Positions 14,936 through 24,345 of a DNA stretch of 49,748 nt are shown here, one piece after another. Under the pieces are notes generated by a model that saw nothing but the letters and a program-made list of their open reading frames with translations, searched no databases and was not told the DNA's origin. Location of the stretch: the NCBI RefSeq assembly GCF_000332355.1, contig NZ_KB235958.1, forward strand, positions 2,855,427 to 2,905,174. The letters run 5' to 3'. This DNA is from Baaleninema simplex PCC 7105 (GTDB taxonomy: Bacteria > Cyanobacteriota > Cyanobacteriia > Cyanobacteriales > Geitlerinemataceae). Within the stretch, counting starts at the first letter, position 1, and each line of letters begins with the position of its first letter. The translations under genes were made by a program, and so were the position numbers.

Positions 14936-15390
14936 TCGCCCGTTTTTAAAAAGTCGCCGAAAGCGTCAGTAAAAACGACAAATTCGACGAGGCTTGCAAA
15001 GCGTGGGGAGCGTTGGCTGCCATGAAGACGAACGTTCCAGGGTCGAGAGAAATCACGTCGCCGTTGAGGATAAGCGTTCCCGTTCCCTCCAAAACGTGAA
15101 CCGTTGCGTTCCGGGTGGCCGTATGTTCGCTAATTTCGGTTCCCTCGGCCAAACAAAACAGGGTGTACTGACAAGCCGAATCTTGAAACACGATTTTACT
15201 CAACACCCCTGCTTCGGGATATTCGAGGCGATCGCGTAAATTCAGGACGGGACTGTGAGCTGAAACTAAATGGGTTGTCATAGGGTTCTCTTACGATCGT
15301 CTGAGCAGCGAGACGCAATCTATACGTCCTCTTCGTCTTCGACTCCTTCAGCCGCCGGAGGCACCAACGCCACCGCAGCGATCGCGTCTT
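14936..15390. repeat. Duplicated block: cupin gene plus gyrA 3' end (copy 2, parental context)
   Basis: Near-identical partner of 9892-10345. Here the block is continuous with complete gyrA, so this is probably the original arrangement. Confidence 0.85.
14946..15281 (-). CDS. Single-domain cupin protein, copy 2
   Basis: A 111-residue cupin_2 protein, the same as the copy at 9903-10238 apart from a Val/Ile change near residue 30 and the last residue (Phe instead of Ser). Both cupin motifs and their His residues are kept. It starts 38 bp after the gyrA stop codon on the same strand and is followed by its own terminator, so it is very likely cotranscribed with gyrA. A link to DNA topology is not implied by the family. 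Ligand unknown. Confidence 0.82.
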   Translation of the reverse strand: MTTHLVSAHSPVLNLRDRLEYPEAGVLSKIVFQDSACQYTLFCLAEGTEISEHTATRNATVHVLEGTGTLILNGDVISLDPGTFVFMAANAPHALQASSNLSFLLTLSATF

Positions 15391-17896
15391 CTTTATCGAG
15401 ACGCTGCACCCGAATCCCCGTCGCCGTACGGGATTGCGGCGTAATCGCACTGGCAGCCTGACGGATGATAATACCCCGCGTTGTCACCATCATCAACTCG
15501 TCTTCCTCGGTCACCACCAGTAACGCCGCCACGGTATCGCTGTCTAAATGAGACTTGAACTTCGTGGCGATCGTGCCTTTTCCGGCGCGATTTTGCAAGC
15601 GGAACTGCGACACGGGAACCCGCTTTCCGTAACCCCCCGTCGTGACGACGAGCATCCAAGGTCCTTCGCTGGTGGTGGTTTCCTCGTTTTCTTCTCCCTC
15701 GATCGCCTCTTCGTCGAGATCGCTGTCGTCAGGTAAATTGTCCAGTTGAGAAATCACGCTACTGGGCAATATATCCATACCGATGAGTTCGTCGCCCTTA
15801 CGTAAATTCATGGACTTGACGCCTCGCGTCGCCCGACCGAGGGGGCGCAGTTGGTCGCGATCGGTTTTAAAATGAATCGCCATCCCCATACGGGAGCCGA
15901 TAATAATACTGTCGTCTTCTCGGGCCCGACGCACCCAACGCAGTTGGTCGCCTTCGCTGAGAGAAATCGCGATCAAGCCGTTGGCGCGAATGTTGCTAAA
16001 CGCCGAAAGAGAGGTTTTCTTGATGTTGCCGCCTTTGGTCAGCATGATCAAGTATTCGTCGTCGGTAAACTCCGTGACCGGAACGATCGAGGTGATCTTC
16101 TCGTCGCGGGGAATCGGCAACAGTTGCACGATGGGAACCCCTCGCGAGGTGCGCGATCCGGTGGGAATTTGATAGGCTTTGAGACTGTAAACCACGCCGC
16201 GATCGCTGAAAAACAGGACGTTATCGTGATCGCAACAGGTCAGGAAATGTTCGATACCGTCGTCTTCCTTCATCTTCGTACCAGACTTGCCTCGCGTCGC
16301 CCGGTTTTGCGCCTCGAAGGTATTCACGGGCATCCGTTTGACGTAACCCTGTTCGGTCAACAAGATTAACGCCTGTTCGTTGGCGATGAGGTCGGTATCG
16401 TCGAGGTCGCCTTCGTCCCGCAGAATTTCCGTCCGTCGGGGGGTGGCGTAGCGTTCTTGGAGTTCGCCGAGTTCGGCTTCGATAATCTGTAAAATCCGCT
16501 CTCTTCGCGCCAAAATATCGTTGAGATCGGCTATTTTTTCTTGTAAGGCTTGGTGTTCCTGCTCGATTTTTTCGGCTTCTAAGGCAGTCAGACGCCGCAA
16601 TTGCATTTGTAAGATGGCGTCGGCTTGTGGTTCGGAAAGGTTGTAACCCTCGATCAGTTCGGTTTTGGCCGTGGCACTATCGGGAGAATGACGAATCAGA
16701 CGGATGATGGCGTCGAGGTTGGCCAGAGCAATGAGTAACCCTTGCAACAAGTGGTCTCGTTCTTCAGCTTTCCGCAGTTCGTACTGGGTTCGTCGGGTGA
16801 TGGTTTCGATGCGGAAGTCGAGGAAGACTTGCAGGGAGTTCTTCAGAGACAGCAGTTGCGGTTCGCCATCCACCAACGCCAACATATTCGCCCCGAAGTT
16901 GTTTTGGATGGGGGTTTGTTTGTAGAGGTTGTTGAGAACGACGCGGGGGTAAGCATCGCGTTTGAGTTCGATGACGATTCGCATTCCGTCGCGATCGCTT
17001 TCGTCGCGGATGTCGGAGATTCCGTCGATTTTTTTATCGTTGACGAGATCGGCGATTTTTTCGATGAGAGCGGCTTTGTTGGTTTGGTACGGCAGTTCGG
17101 TGACGATAATGGCTTCGCGATCGGGGGCGCCCTGCCGTTCGAGGGTTTCGATATTGGCCACGCCGCGCATGGTAATCGACCCCCGGCCGCCGGTGTAGGC
17201 GTCGCGAATGCCGCTGCTACCGAGGATTTGCGCTCCGGTGGGGAAGTCCGGCCCGGGGATGTATTCCATCAGTTGGGTGTCGGTCAGTTCCGGGTTGTGG
17301 ATGAGGGCAACTAAGCCGTCCACCAATTCGCCGAGGTTGTGGGGGGGAATGTTCGTCGCCATCCCCACGGCAATTCCCGAGGAACCGTTGAGGAGCAGTT
17401 GGGGAATTCGTGCCGGAAGAACGACGGGTTCTTGTTGGGAGCCGTCGAAGTTATCGGCGAAATCGACGGTTTCCGAGTCGATATCTTGAAGGAGGGCGGT
17501 GGTGCTGAGCGATTGCAACCGACATTCGGTGTACCGCATGGCGGCGGGGGGATCGTTATCGACAGAGCCGAAGTTTCCGTGACCTTCGATCAGCGGCGAT
17601 CGCATGGAAAACCCTTGCGCCATCCGTACCAGTGCGTCGTACACTGCCGTATCGCCGTGGGGGTGATATTTACCGAGGACTTCCCCGACGACCCGAGCGC
17701 ATTTACGGAACGGTCGATCGTGGGTTAAGCCCAATTCGTGCATGGCGTACAGAATTCGCCGATGGACGGGCTTGAGACCGTCGCGGGCATCGGGTAACGC
17801 TCGACCGACGATGACGCTCATAGCGTATTCGAGGTACGATCGAGACATTTCATTGCGAAGATCTGTCGGAACGATCCGCTCTTCGGCAGTGGTCAT
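15320..17896 (-). CDS. gyrA: DNA gyrase subunit A
   Basis: 858 residues. Gyrase A cuts and religates DNA in the A2B2 enzyme that introduces negative supercoils. The winged-helix/topoisomerase IV domain includes [19 protein letters not shown] and the catalytic Tyr at residue 122 ([10 protein letters not shown]) when the Met at 17896 is used as start. That matches the E. coli number, so it is preferred over the in-frame Met 19 codons upstream. A tower/coiled-coil region follows (about 350-490). The C-terminal beta-pinwheel includes the gyrase-type box [13 protein letters not shown]. The C-terminus is acidic (EGVEDEEDV). The cupin gene follows 38 bp downstream. The last 21 codons are duplicated at 10277-10345. 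Divergent from the deacetylase-like gene. Confidence 0.96.
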   Translation of the reverse strand: MTTAEERIVPTDLRNEMSRSYLEYAMSVIVGRALPDARDGLKPVHRRILYAMHELGLTHDRPFRKCARVVGEVLGKYHPHGDTAVYDALVRMAQGFSMRSPLIEGHGNFGSVDNDPPAAMRYTECRLQSLSTTALLQDIDSETVDFADNFDGSQQEPVVLPARIPQLLLNGSSGIAVGMATNIPPHNLGELVDGLVALIHNPELTDTQLMEYIPGPDFPTGAQILGSSGIRDAYTGGRGSITMRGVANIETLERQGAPDREAIIVTELPYQTNKAALIEKIADLVNDKKIDGISDIRDESDRDGMRIVIELKRDAYPRVVLNNLYKQTPIQNNFGANMLALVDGEPQLLSLKNSLQVFLDFRIETITRRTQYELRKAEERDHLLQGLLIALANLDAIIRLIRHSPDSATAKTELIEGYNLSEPQADAILQMQLRRLTALEAEKIEQEHQALQEKIADLNDILARRERILQIIEAELGELQERYATPRRTEILRDEGDLDDTDLIANEQALILLTEQGYVKRMPVNTFEAQNRATRGKSGTKMKEDDGIEHFLTCCDHDNVLFFSDRGVVYSLKAYQIPTGSRTSRGVPIVQLLPIPRDEKITSIVPVTEFTDDEYLIMLTKGGNIKKTSLSAFSNIRANGLIAISLSEGDQLRWVRRAREDDSIIIGSRMGMAIHFKTDRDQLRPLGRATRGVKSMNLRKGDELIGMDILPSSVISQLDNLPDDSDLDEEAIEGEENEETTTSEGPWMLVVTTGGYGKRVPVSQFRLQNRAGKGTIATKFKSHLDSDTVAALLVVTEEDELMMVTTRGIIIRQAASAITPQSRTATGIRVQRLDKEDAIAAVALVPPAAEGVEDEEDV

Positions 17897-18115
17897 ACGG
17901 TAAAAATCTCCCTTAAAACCGCGATTTGCATCTGTTGCGTTCGCACGACGCAAGTTTCGTATTCTCGTTTGACGACAGCTATTGAAGCGTCGATTATAAT
18001 AATCATTTTAACATATTTTCGATCGCGTCTCGCTCGAGGAGCGCAGGTGTTGAGACGGGTTAAAATTGCACCTCGAATTAATGGAATTTCTCTTAGCTCG
18101 AACGGAATTAAAACG

Positions 18116-19042
18116 ATGTTTCCAATCTTTTACTCGGATGCGTTTCTCGAACATAAAACTGGGGTGTTTCATCCCGAACGTCCCGAACGTTTGAAGGTCG
18201 TTGTGGAGCGCTTGAAATCGCAGCGATGGGCGCATCTATTACAGTGGGAAACACCGACACCGTTCGATCGCCCAGCAGTTTTCGACAGTCTCAGTCAGGT
18301 TCATCCTCTCTCCTACGTCGATCGCGTTCGTCGCATCGCCGAACGGGGGGGCGGCCACCTCGACCCCGATACGCCCGTTTCGCCCCGGACTTACGAGGTG
18401 GCGTTGTTAGCCGTCAGTGCCTGGATCGACGGGGTCGATCGCGTCGTGGAAACGGGAAAACCGGCCTTCGTTCTCGCCCGTCCTCCCGGCCATCACGCCA
18501 CCCGCGATCGCGGTATGGGATTTTGTATTTTTGCCAACGAAGCGATCGCCGCCCTCTACGGTTTAAAACATTTCGGGATCGATCGCGTTGCCATTCTCGA
18601 CTGGGACGTTCACCACGGAAACGGCACGCAATCGATTATCCAAACCCATCCTCAACTGGCCTATTGCTCGCTCCATCAATCTCATTGCTATCCCGGTACG
18701 GGATTTGAAGACGAACGCGGCTGTTACAATAACGTTTTAAATATTCCTATATCTGTTGGAACCGTTAGTTCGGTTTATCAAGAGCTTTTTCGAGAAAAAG
18801 CCCTGCCGTTTCTCCGCGACTTTCGACCGGATTTATTAATTATCAGCGCCGGATACGATGCCCTGAAAGACGACCCGCTAGCGGGGTTGTATTTAAACCC
18901 TGAAGACTACACCGAACTGACCGAGCAATGTTTGCAAATTACCGAACATATTCTCTTCGGTTTAGAAGGAGGCTACGACCTCGATGCTCTCGCCGAAGCT
19001 GTCGTGCGAACCATCGAACCCTGTTTGATAGTCGAGCGTTGA
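18116..19042 (+). CDS. Histone deacetylase-family amidohydrolase
   Basis: 308 residues from the Met at 18116; further upstream frame is not family-like. All class II HDAC/AcuC-type motifs are visible: FHPERPERL near the N-terminus; the HH pair in ARPPGHHATRD (His126-127); the metal site LDWDVHHGNGT (Asp164, His166); ISAGYDALKDDPL; and LEGGYDL near the end. Bacterial members remove acetyl groups from lysines, polyamines or small metabolites using Zn2+; the substrate here is unknown. Head-to-head with gyrA with about 220 bp between starts, so the two share a promoter region. Behind it lie tandem GGTGGGC palindromes and a terminator at 19250. Confidence 0.88.
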   Translation: MFPIFYSDAFLEHKTGVFHPERPERLKVVVERLKSQRWAHLLQWETPTPFDRPAVFDSLSQVHPLSYVDRVRRIAERGGGHLDPDTPVSPRTYEVALLAVSAWIDGVDRVVETGKPAFVLARPPGHHATRDRGMGFCIFANEAIAALYGLKHFGIDRVAILDWDVHHGNGTQSIIQTHPQLAYCSLHQSHCYPGTGFEDERGCYNNVLNIPISVGTVSSVYQELFREKALPFLRDFRPDLLIISAGYDALKDDPLAGLYLNPEDYTELTEQCLQITEHILFGLEGGYDLDALAEAVVRTIEPCLIVER

Positions 19043-19050
19043 TAATTAGG

Positions 19051-19231
19051 TAGGGTGGGCATCGCCCACCGCACTCAAATCTAAGCTTTTCCTACTTTTT
19101 CGCGAGAAGCGGCGGTCTAATTGGAATTGTTCGAGTGCTTGTAGGGTGGGCATCGCCCACCGCACTCAAGTCCAAACTTTTCCTACTTTTTCGCGAGAAG
19201 CGGCGGTCTAATTGGAATTGTTCGAGCGATC
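19051..19231. repeat. Tandem 91-bp repeat carrying a GGTGGGCATCGCCCACC palindrome
   Basis: Two units of period 91 bp start TAGGGTGGGCATCGCCCACC at 19051 and 19142 and differ at only a few positions. The palindrome is a common dispersed bacterial hairpin; here a whole 91-bp segment including it has been duplicated. Confidence 0.85.
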
Positions 19232-19249
19232 GCGATCGAGTCCCCTTAT

Positions 19250-19274
19250 CGGTGGGTAATGCCCACCGCTTTTT
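19250..19274 (+). terminator. Terminator built on a third GGTGGG palindrome
   Basis: CGGTGGG pairs with CCCACCG across TAATG, followed by CTTTTT. It is the only one of the three palindromes here with a T-run. It would end transcription from the deacetylase-like gene, just before the convergent trpB. Confidence 0.6.
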
Positions 19275-19294
19275 ATTACTGTTTTTACCTATGC

Positions 19295-20548
19295 CTAAAC
19301 GTCCCCTAAATTTAGATAGCGAGCGACCGTTTGCACGTCCTTATCACCGCGCCCCGAGCAGTTAATCACCACCGTCGTACCGTCGTCTAATTGAGGACAA
19401 AGGGTTTCTAGATAGGCGATCGCATGGGAGGTTTCCAAAGCCGGAATAATGCCTTCCAACGCCGAAAGTCGCTGGAACGCTTCCACGGCTTCGGCATCCG
19501 TGACGCTGTAATATTCCGCCCGTTGCGTTTCCTTCAAATAACTGTGTTCGGGCCCCACACCGGGATAGTCTAACCCCGCACTAATCGAGTGGGCTTCAAT
19601 AATCTGGCCGTCGTCGTCTTGCAACAAATAACTCATCGCCCCGTGCAACACGCCCACCTGACCCTTCGTCAGCGTAGCCGCGTGTTTCTTCGACGCAACG
19701 CCCTCTCCGGCAGCTTCGACGCCAATCAAGCGCACCGAAGACTCTTTCACGAACTCGTAAAACAGCCCCATCGCGTTCGATCCGCCGCCGACACAAGCCA
19801 GCAGAACATCCGGCAACCCGCCCCACATCTCCTGGCACTGCTGGCGTGTTTCCTGACCGATAATCGCGTGGAAGTCCCGCACCATCATCGGATAAGGATG
19901 AGGGCCGGCCACCGACCCGAGAATATAATGGGTTGTTTCCACGTTCGTTACCCAGTCGCGAATCGCCTCAGACGTGGCGTCCTTGAGAGTTCCCGTTCCG
20001 GCGGTGACGGGTTCGACTTTCGCCCCCAACAGGCGCATCCGCACCACGTTGAGCGCCTGACGTTCCATATCGCGAACGCCCATGTAGACAATGCACTGGA
20101 GTCCGAAGCGAGCGCAGGCCGTGGCGGTGGCCACCCCATGCTGTCCGGCACCCGTTTCGGCGATGACCCGCTGTTTGCCCATGCGTTTGGCCAGCAAAGC
20201 TTGAGCGATCGCGTTATTAATTTTGTGAGCGCCCGTGTGGTTGAGGTCTTCCCGTTTCAGGTAAATTTTCGGGCCGGTGCCGTCAGGACGGGTGTAGTGT
20301 TCCGTAAGGCGTTCGGCGAAATACAGCGGCGAGGGACGCCCCACGTAATCCCGTAACAAACCGTTTAGTTCTCGCTGAAACTCCGCATCATCTTTGTAGC
20401 GTTTGAAGGCGGCTTCGAGTTCGGTAAGGGCGGGCATGAGGGTCTCGGGGACGTATTTACCCCCAAACTGTCCGAAGCGCCCGAGTGTGTCGGGAACTGA
20501 CGCAGCTTCGTTAGATTGAGAACCGGAAGGAGCGGGAGATACAGTCAC
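19295..20548 (-). CDS. trpB: Tryptophan synthase beta chain
   Basis: 417 residues, full length. TrpB condenses indole with L-serine to tryptophan using pyridoxal phosphate, in an alpha2-beta2 complex with TrpA. Seen: [17 protein letters not shown] at the start; the PLP-binding Lys109 in HTGAHKINN; the [13 protein letters not shown] segment with the catalytic Glu; the phosphate loop GGGSNAMG; and the C-terminal NCSGRGDKD. It starts with a 19-residue extension rich in Ser and Ala compared with enteric enzymes, as is usual in cyanobacteria. trpA is not adjacent, so the genes are unlinked in this window. No attenuator-like leader was recognised upstream. Confidence 0.97.
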   Translation of the reverse strand: MTVSPAPSGSQSNEAASVPDTLGRFGQFGGKYVPETLMPALTELEAAFKRYKDDAEFQRELNGLLRDYVGRPSPLYFAERLTEHYTRPDGTGPKIYLKREDLNHTGAHKINNAIAQALLAKRMGKQRVIAETGAGQHGVATATACARFGLQCIVYMGVRDMERQALNVVRMRLLGAKVEPVTAGTGTLKDATSEAIRDWVTNVETTHYILGSVAGPHPYPMMVRDFHAIIGQETRQQCQEMWGGLPDVLLACVGGGSNAMGLFYEFVKESSVRLIGVEAAGEGVASKKHAATLTKGQVGVLHGAMSYLLQDDDGQIIEAHSISAGLDYPGVGPEHSYLKETQRAEYYSVTDAEAVEAFQRLSALEGIIPALETSHAIAYLETLCPQLDDGTTVVINCSGRGDKDVQTVARYLNLGDV

Positions 20549-20583
20549 GGTCGTGCGAGATAACTGAACAGACTCCCAATATT

Positions 20584-20712
20584 ATAAGGGAACAGGGAAT
20601 AGGGAACGGGGAACGGGGAAATAGAGATAAGGGAGTTTTGGGGGGGCGAAACGATAATAGGGAACGGGGAACGGGGAACGGGGAAATAGAGACAAGGGAG
20701 TTTTGGGGGAGC
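20584..20712. repeat. GGGAACG heptamer repeats in a duplicated module
   Basis: Two modules (about 20599-20645 and 20657-20711) each contain several GGGGAAC heptamers followed by AAATAGAGAYAAGGGAGTTTTGGGG. This is another STRR-class repeat, lying between the divergent trpB and the collagen-like gene. No promoter can be picked out with confidence. Confidence 0.75.
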
Positions 20713-20782
20713 GATCGCACGGAAAAGACACTTTTGGAATCGAAACGATAATGGAGAGGAGTAAATTTGAGGAGATTGTGAA

Positions 20783-22117
20783 ATGGGGAGGTTTGCAAGG
20801 TTCGAGGCTGGGGGGTGGCGTCGATCGCTCGGGTTGGCAACGATCGCCCTCGGGTTAGGCAGTGCGATCGCAACGCTGGCGGCGTCAACCTTCGGATTTG
20901 CAGGCAGCAACGGCTATAACGGTAGTAACGGACGCACTGGACGAACCGGCCCCTCAGAAACCCTCGTTTTCGGCGGTACAGCCACTTCGATTTCTCTGGT
21001 GGGAAGAGATGGCGCCAACGGAGGCGATGGGGGCGACGGTCGCGATGCAACGAGCTGCATTCAACCGCCAAACGTCCCTTACGATCTGCGGGGAGCGAAA
21101 GGCGGCGACGGGGGTGACGGGGGGAGCGGTGGAACGGGCGGACGCGGAGGATCGCTGACAGTTTACTACCGCGATCGTGCCGATTTACGACAGCTTGAAG
21201 TAGACGCTTCGGGCGGACGGGGCGGTTACGGCGGACGAGGCGGTTCTGGCGGACGGGGATGTCGCTGTCGCGATTGGAGTTGGGAAGTCAACGATCGCCG
21301 CTATTACTGCGACGATGGGAGACGGGGACAAAACGGCTACAGCGGACGAGATGGATTCGAGGGCGAACCCGGTCAGTTAAGCTTAGTCGAAGGTAGCGAA
21401 CCGCTACCCCCCGAACAACCAGCGATCGAACTGAGTTTGTCGGAACTGGGAACTCGAACTGTTGAGTTAACGAAAGATGTTTGGGAAATCCGACGGGGTG
21501 CGAGAAGTCTCTTCGCCCCGAGTTCGGTAGTGGCTGACGAATATCGCGAATTTGTCGAACGCCTCGAGAAAGTTGTAGAAGTAGTTTGGAGTGCCGATCA
21601 CCCCATTTCGGATTTCGATAACGTTCCCGTGACGCTCTCGCTAAACGAGGAAGGGTTCGTTAACGCCGACTTTTCTGAAGATCTCTGGATTGACGGAGAC
21701 GCCACCCAAACGAGCGATCGCGTCACCTACACCGTCGATCGTGCCATTCTCGCCAGCGAAGCCACACAGTTAAACGTTGCCAACGTCGTCACGAACGCCA
21801 ATAACCTAGAGTTAGCGTTGGTGGATGTGGCACAACAGTCCCATTTAATTACAACGCAATTTCAAATCCGGTATCGATCGACGCGATCGATCTCTCGATT
21901 TAACGATCGCCGTACCCGCACCCGCTACGAAGGCGAAGTTCCCCCGGAACTCGTCACCCAAAATTTCAACCGCTTCACCATTAATTTATCGGGTTTGCCC
22001 ATCGAAGAACGTTACCTGCGATCGGGCGTCGGCGTCGAACTCAAAATCACCGCCATTCGCCAATTTGCCGGACACCAAGCCGAACAAACCATTCGCTGGA
22101 ACGGACAGATTCAGTAA
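20783..22117 (+). CDS. Exported collagen-like Gly-X-Y protein
   Basis: 444 residues. The N-terminus has GGWRRSLGLATIALGLG and a hydrophobic stretch to about residue 40: a signal peptide, possibly twin-arginine. Residues about 40-200 contain five Gly-rich blocks with Gly at every third position (for example GRDGANGGDGGDGRD and GAKGGDGGDGGSGGTGG), separated by short beta-like stretches and a Cys-rich spot (GRGCRCRDWSW...YYCDD). Residues 210-444 form a non-repetitive domain of unknown type rich in beta strands. Collagen-like repeats form trimeric fibres in bacterial surface proteins; that the protein is extracellular and fibrous is inference. Its start follows a GAGGAG-like region but no clean Shine-Dalgarno. 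Confidence 0.8.
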   Translation: MGRFARFEAGGWRRSLGLATIALGLGSAIATLAASTFGFAGSNGYNGSNGRTGRTGPSETLVFGGTATSISLVGRDGANGGDGGDGRDATSCIQPPNVPYDLRGAKGGDGGDGGSGGTGGRGGSLTVYYRDRADLRQLEVDASGGRGGYGGRGGSGGRGCRCRDWSWEVNDRRYYCDDGRRGQNGYSGRDGFEGEPGQLSLVEGSEPLPPEQPAIELSLSELGTRTVELTKDVWEIRRGARSLFAPSSVVADEYREFVERLEKVVEVVWSADHPISDFDNVPVTLSLNEEGFVNADFSEDLWIDGDATQTSDRVTYTVDRAILASEATQLNVANVVTNANNLELALVDVAQQSHLITTQFQIRYRSTRSISRFNDRRTRTRYEGEVPPELVTQNFNRFTINLSGLPIEERYLRSGVGVELKITAIRQFAGHQAEQTIRWNGQIQ

Positions 22118-22120
22118 CTC

Positions 22121-22231
22121 GTAGGGTGCTGTGACGCGGGCAGAAAACGATCGATGCGTAGGGTGCCGTGACGCGGGCAGAAAAAAGAAGCCGAAGTCAG
22201 AACAAGTGACCTTACCGCGTCACGCACCGCC
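22121..22231. repeat. GTGCGTGAC-type inverted repeat with doubled left arm
   Basis: GTAGGGTGCTGTGACGCGGGC occurs at 22121 and, as GTAGGGTGCCGTGACGCGGGC, again about 37 bp later. A single right arm CCGCGTCACGCACC ends at 22228. It sits directly behind the collagen-like gene, like the copy behind the ArsA-like gene. Confidence 0.65.
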
Positions 22232-22251
22232 CCCAACCGATCGATTCTTGA

Positions 22252-22738
22252 CATCCTCTCCCAGCAACCCTATCGGGTATGCAGGGAGATTCCCGGGTTC
22301 ACACCAAGGATTTCCTGCTTCTCAACCTCTTGACTAGACTTGAACTCAGATAACTTCAAGTCCCCGCCAGAACGATTCCACAGGCTTTTTGTTTTACGTC
22401 CACTTGGTGCCCCCAAGCCGGACGGATCTGATTTTTGGTTTTGGGCTTTATGCTCTATACAGGAGGACACGGGTGGCGAACCGAGTTCGCCACCGTGAGA
22501 TGTCCGTGTTGCCAGTGTCTTAACCGTTACTTCTGGGCTGCCTACTGGATGAGCTATCCGTATGTTTTCAGCGTGTTACCACCTTATCAATTATATTTGA
22601 TGGCTCGTTTCGGCGCTATCCCCTTCTCTCGCTATCGCATTGTTCAGGGGACGCACCTCAACTCACCGCCGCTTCACCACCAACCAAGCCTATTGGCTAT
22701 GGTTGGAGCGCTGCGACGAATCTTGGTAGGGGGTTGCA
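22252..22738 (-). mobile_element. Non-autonomous IS200/IS605-derived element, copy B
   Basis: Inverted relative of copy A (3541-3962), with the right end at 22252 (TTGACATCCTCTCCC) and the left end near 22738. The left-end hairpin AACCAAGCC/GGCTATGGTT differs in sequence from that of copy A, but its flanks (ACCGCCGCTTCACCA and CTGCGACGAATCTTGGTAG) are conserved. It contains a 45-bp palindromic segment at about 22461-22505 that is cleanly absent from copy A and present again at 48887-48935. The frames inside are short and shared with copy A; I regard them as non-coding. It fills nearly all of the gap before bciB, together with a short AT-richer stretch. Confidence 0.65.
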
Positions 22739-22822
22739 TCATCTCCTCATCCCCTCATCCCCTCGATCGCTCGTTCTCAACTACTCTAGATAGAGGACGT
22801 TTGAGAGACTGAATTTAATAAA

Positions 22823-24025
22823 ATGACTGCGGTTAACCCCACCCAACATCGCAAAGCCAAGGCACTCAAACCGGGAAGCCGTCGCCCCGCCAAAGAACTC
22901 TGTAGCGAGTGCGGCCTCTGCGATACCTATTACATCCACTACGTTAAAGAAGCCTGCGCCTTTATCAACCAACAGTTCGACAACCTCGAAGTCCAAAGCC
23001 ACGGACGAGTTCGCAATCTCGAGAACGAACTCGAACTGTATTTCGGCGTTCACCAGGATATGATGGCCGCCCGCAAAAAAGAACCCATCGAAGGAGCGCA
23101 GTGGACGGGGATCGTCAGTACCATCGCCTGTGAAATGCTGAATTCGGGGAAAGTCGAGGGTGTCGTCTGCGTGCAGAACTCACCGAGCGATCGCTTTCAA
23201 CCGATGCCCGTCATCGCCCGGACGCCGGAAGAGGTGTTAGCCGCACGCGTCAACAAACCGACGCTCTCTCCCAATTTATCGATTTTGGAGCAAATCGAAC
23301 AGTCGGGAATGAAGCGGTTGTTGGCGATTGGCGTCGGCTGTCAGATTCAGGCGTTGCGGGCAGTTGAAGACAAGCTGGGGTTGGAAAAACTCTACATTCT
23401 CGGAACCCCTTGCGTCGATAACGTGACCCGTGAAGGCTTGCAGAAGTTCCTCGAAACCACCAGTAAATCGCCGGATACGGTGGTGCATTACGAGTTCATG
23501 CAGGATTTCCGCATTCATTTCAAACACGAAGACGGCTCGATCGAAATGGTTCCCTTCTTCGGGTTGAACACGAAGGAACTCAAAGACGTATTCGCCCCTT
23601 CTTGCATGAGTTGTTTCGATTACGTCAACGGTTTAGCCGATCTCGTCGTGGGCTATATGGGTGCGCCATTCCGCTGGCAGTGGGTGGTAGTTCGCAACGA
23701 CACGGGGCAAGAAATGCTCGATTTGGTGAAACCGCAACTGGACACGCAATCAGTGTCTTCAAGTGGCGATCGCCGTCAAGCAGTACAACAGAGCATCCCG
23801 GCTTACGATAAAGGCGTTACGCTTCCCATGTGGGCGGCCAAACTGATGGGCGTTGTCATCGAACGAGTCGGACCCAAAGGACTCGAATACGCCCGATTTT
23901 CCATCGACTCCCACTTTACCCGCAATTATCTATACGTCAAACGCAACCACCCCGAAAAACTCGACGCCCACGTTCCGACGTTTGCCAAACGCATCGTGAG
24001 TCAGTATCAACTGCCGAAGGAGTGA
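22823..24025 (+). CDS. bciB: Ferredoxin-dependent divinyl (proto)chlorophyllide 8-vinyl reductase (F420H2-dehydrogenase beta family)
   Basis: 400 residues, full length for the family. It has the FrhB N- and C-terminal domains. The Fe-S ligands are visible: CSECGLC at about residues 28-34, a GTPCVDN Cys near 193, and CMSCFDYVNGLADLVVGYMG near 262. In cyanobacteria the Slr1923-type enzyme uses flavin and two [4Fe-4S] clusters to reduce the 8-vinyl group of chlorophyll precursors. A closely related plant enzyme is 7-hydroxymethyl-chlorophyll a reductase, so the alternative is that activity; the cyanobacterial context favours BciB. Single gene, ATG at 22823. The promoter must lie within about 85 bp or inside the IS-derived element. 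Confidence 0.82.
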   Translation: MTAVNPTQHRKAKALKPGSRRPAKELCSECGLCDTYYIHYVKEACAFINQQFDNLEVQSHGRVRNLENELELYFGVHQDMMAARKKEPIEGAQWTGIVSTIACEMLNSGKVEGVVCVQNSPSDRFQPMPVIARTPEEVLAARVNKPTLSPNLSILEQIEQSGMKRLLAIGVGCQIQALRAVEDKLGLEKLYILGTPCVDNVTREGLQKFLETTSKSPDTVVHYEFMQDFRIHFKHEDGSIEMVPFFGLNTKELKDVFAPSCMSCFDYVNGLADLVVGYMGAPFRWQWVVVRNDTGQEMLDLVKPQLDTQSVSSSGDRRQAVQQSIPAYDKGVTLPMWAAKLMGVVIERVGPKGLEYARFSIDSHFTRNYLYVKRNHPEKLDAHVPTFAKRIVSQYQLPKE

Positions 24026-24089
24026 CGAGCAGTGTTTCAGTTACCAGTCACCAGTCGCCAGTCGCCAGTGAGGTAATGAGATGATGAGG

Positions 24090-24296
24090 CTTAGTGGAGC
24101 AGAAAAGTCCTGAAACCCTTGTTAGAAAAGATATCGCCGTATTAAAGGATTGCCCGCAAAATCCCAGATCGGTAAATGGTTGCCGGAGATCCCCGTCATC
24201 TTGGAGATGCCGGGGATCTGGCTCAAATCCCACCAATACATATTTTATGTATTTTGTCAATTCCCGATCTCGAAAAGTTTTCTGCACCACTGAGGG
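24090..24296. mobile_element. MITE-like element with CTYAGTGG ends and a REP palindrome inside
   Basis: The ends CTTAGTGGAGCAGAAAAG (24090) and the inverted CTCAGTGGTGCAGAAAAC (ending near 24294) form terminal inverted repeats. Flanking TGATGAGG occurs at 24082-24089 and 24297-24304, a possible 8-bp target duplication, but the surrounding DNA is itself GATGAG-rich. The 33-bp palindrome at 24187-24219 matches that at 14755-14787 with one mismatch. No coding frame. STRR-like ACCAGTC/GCCAGTC repeats precede it (24037-24070). Confidence 0.55.
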
Positions 24297-24345
24297 TGAT
24301 GAGGGGATGAGAATTTCCCCTTGTCCCCTTGTCTCCAAAAGCTTG

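Noticed and set aside
17897-17953. Upstream Met for gyrA
   Set aside because: Starting at 17896 puts the catalytic Tyr at residue 122 and matches the usual N-terminus; the extra 19 residues look random.
19589-20356. 255-codon open frame opposite trpB, and similar long frames opposite gyrA, pgi and the P-type ATPase
   Set aside because: High-GC antisense shadows of strongly conserved genes; no domain or ribosome site.
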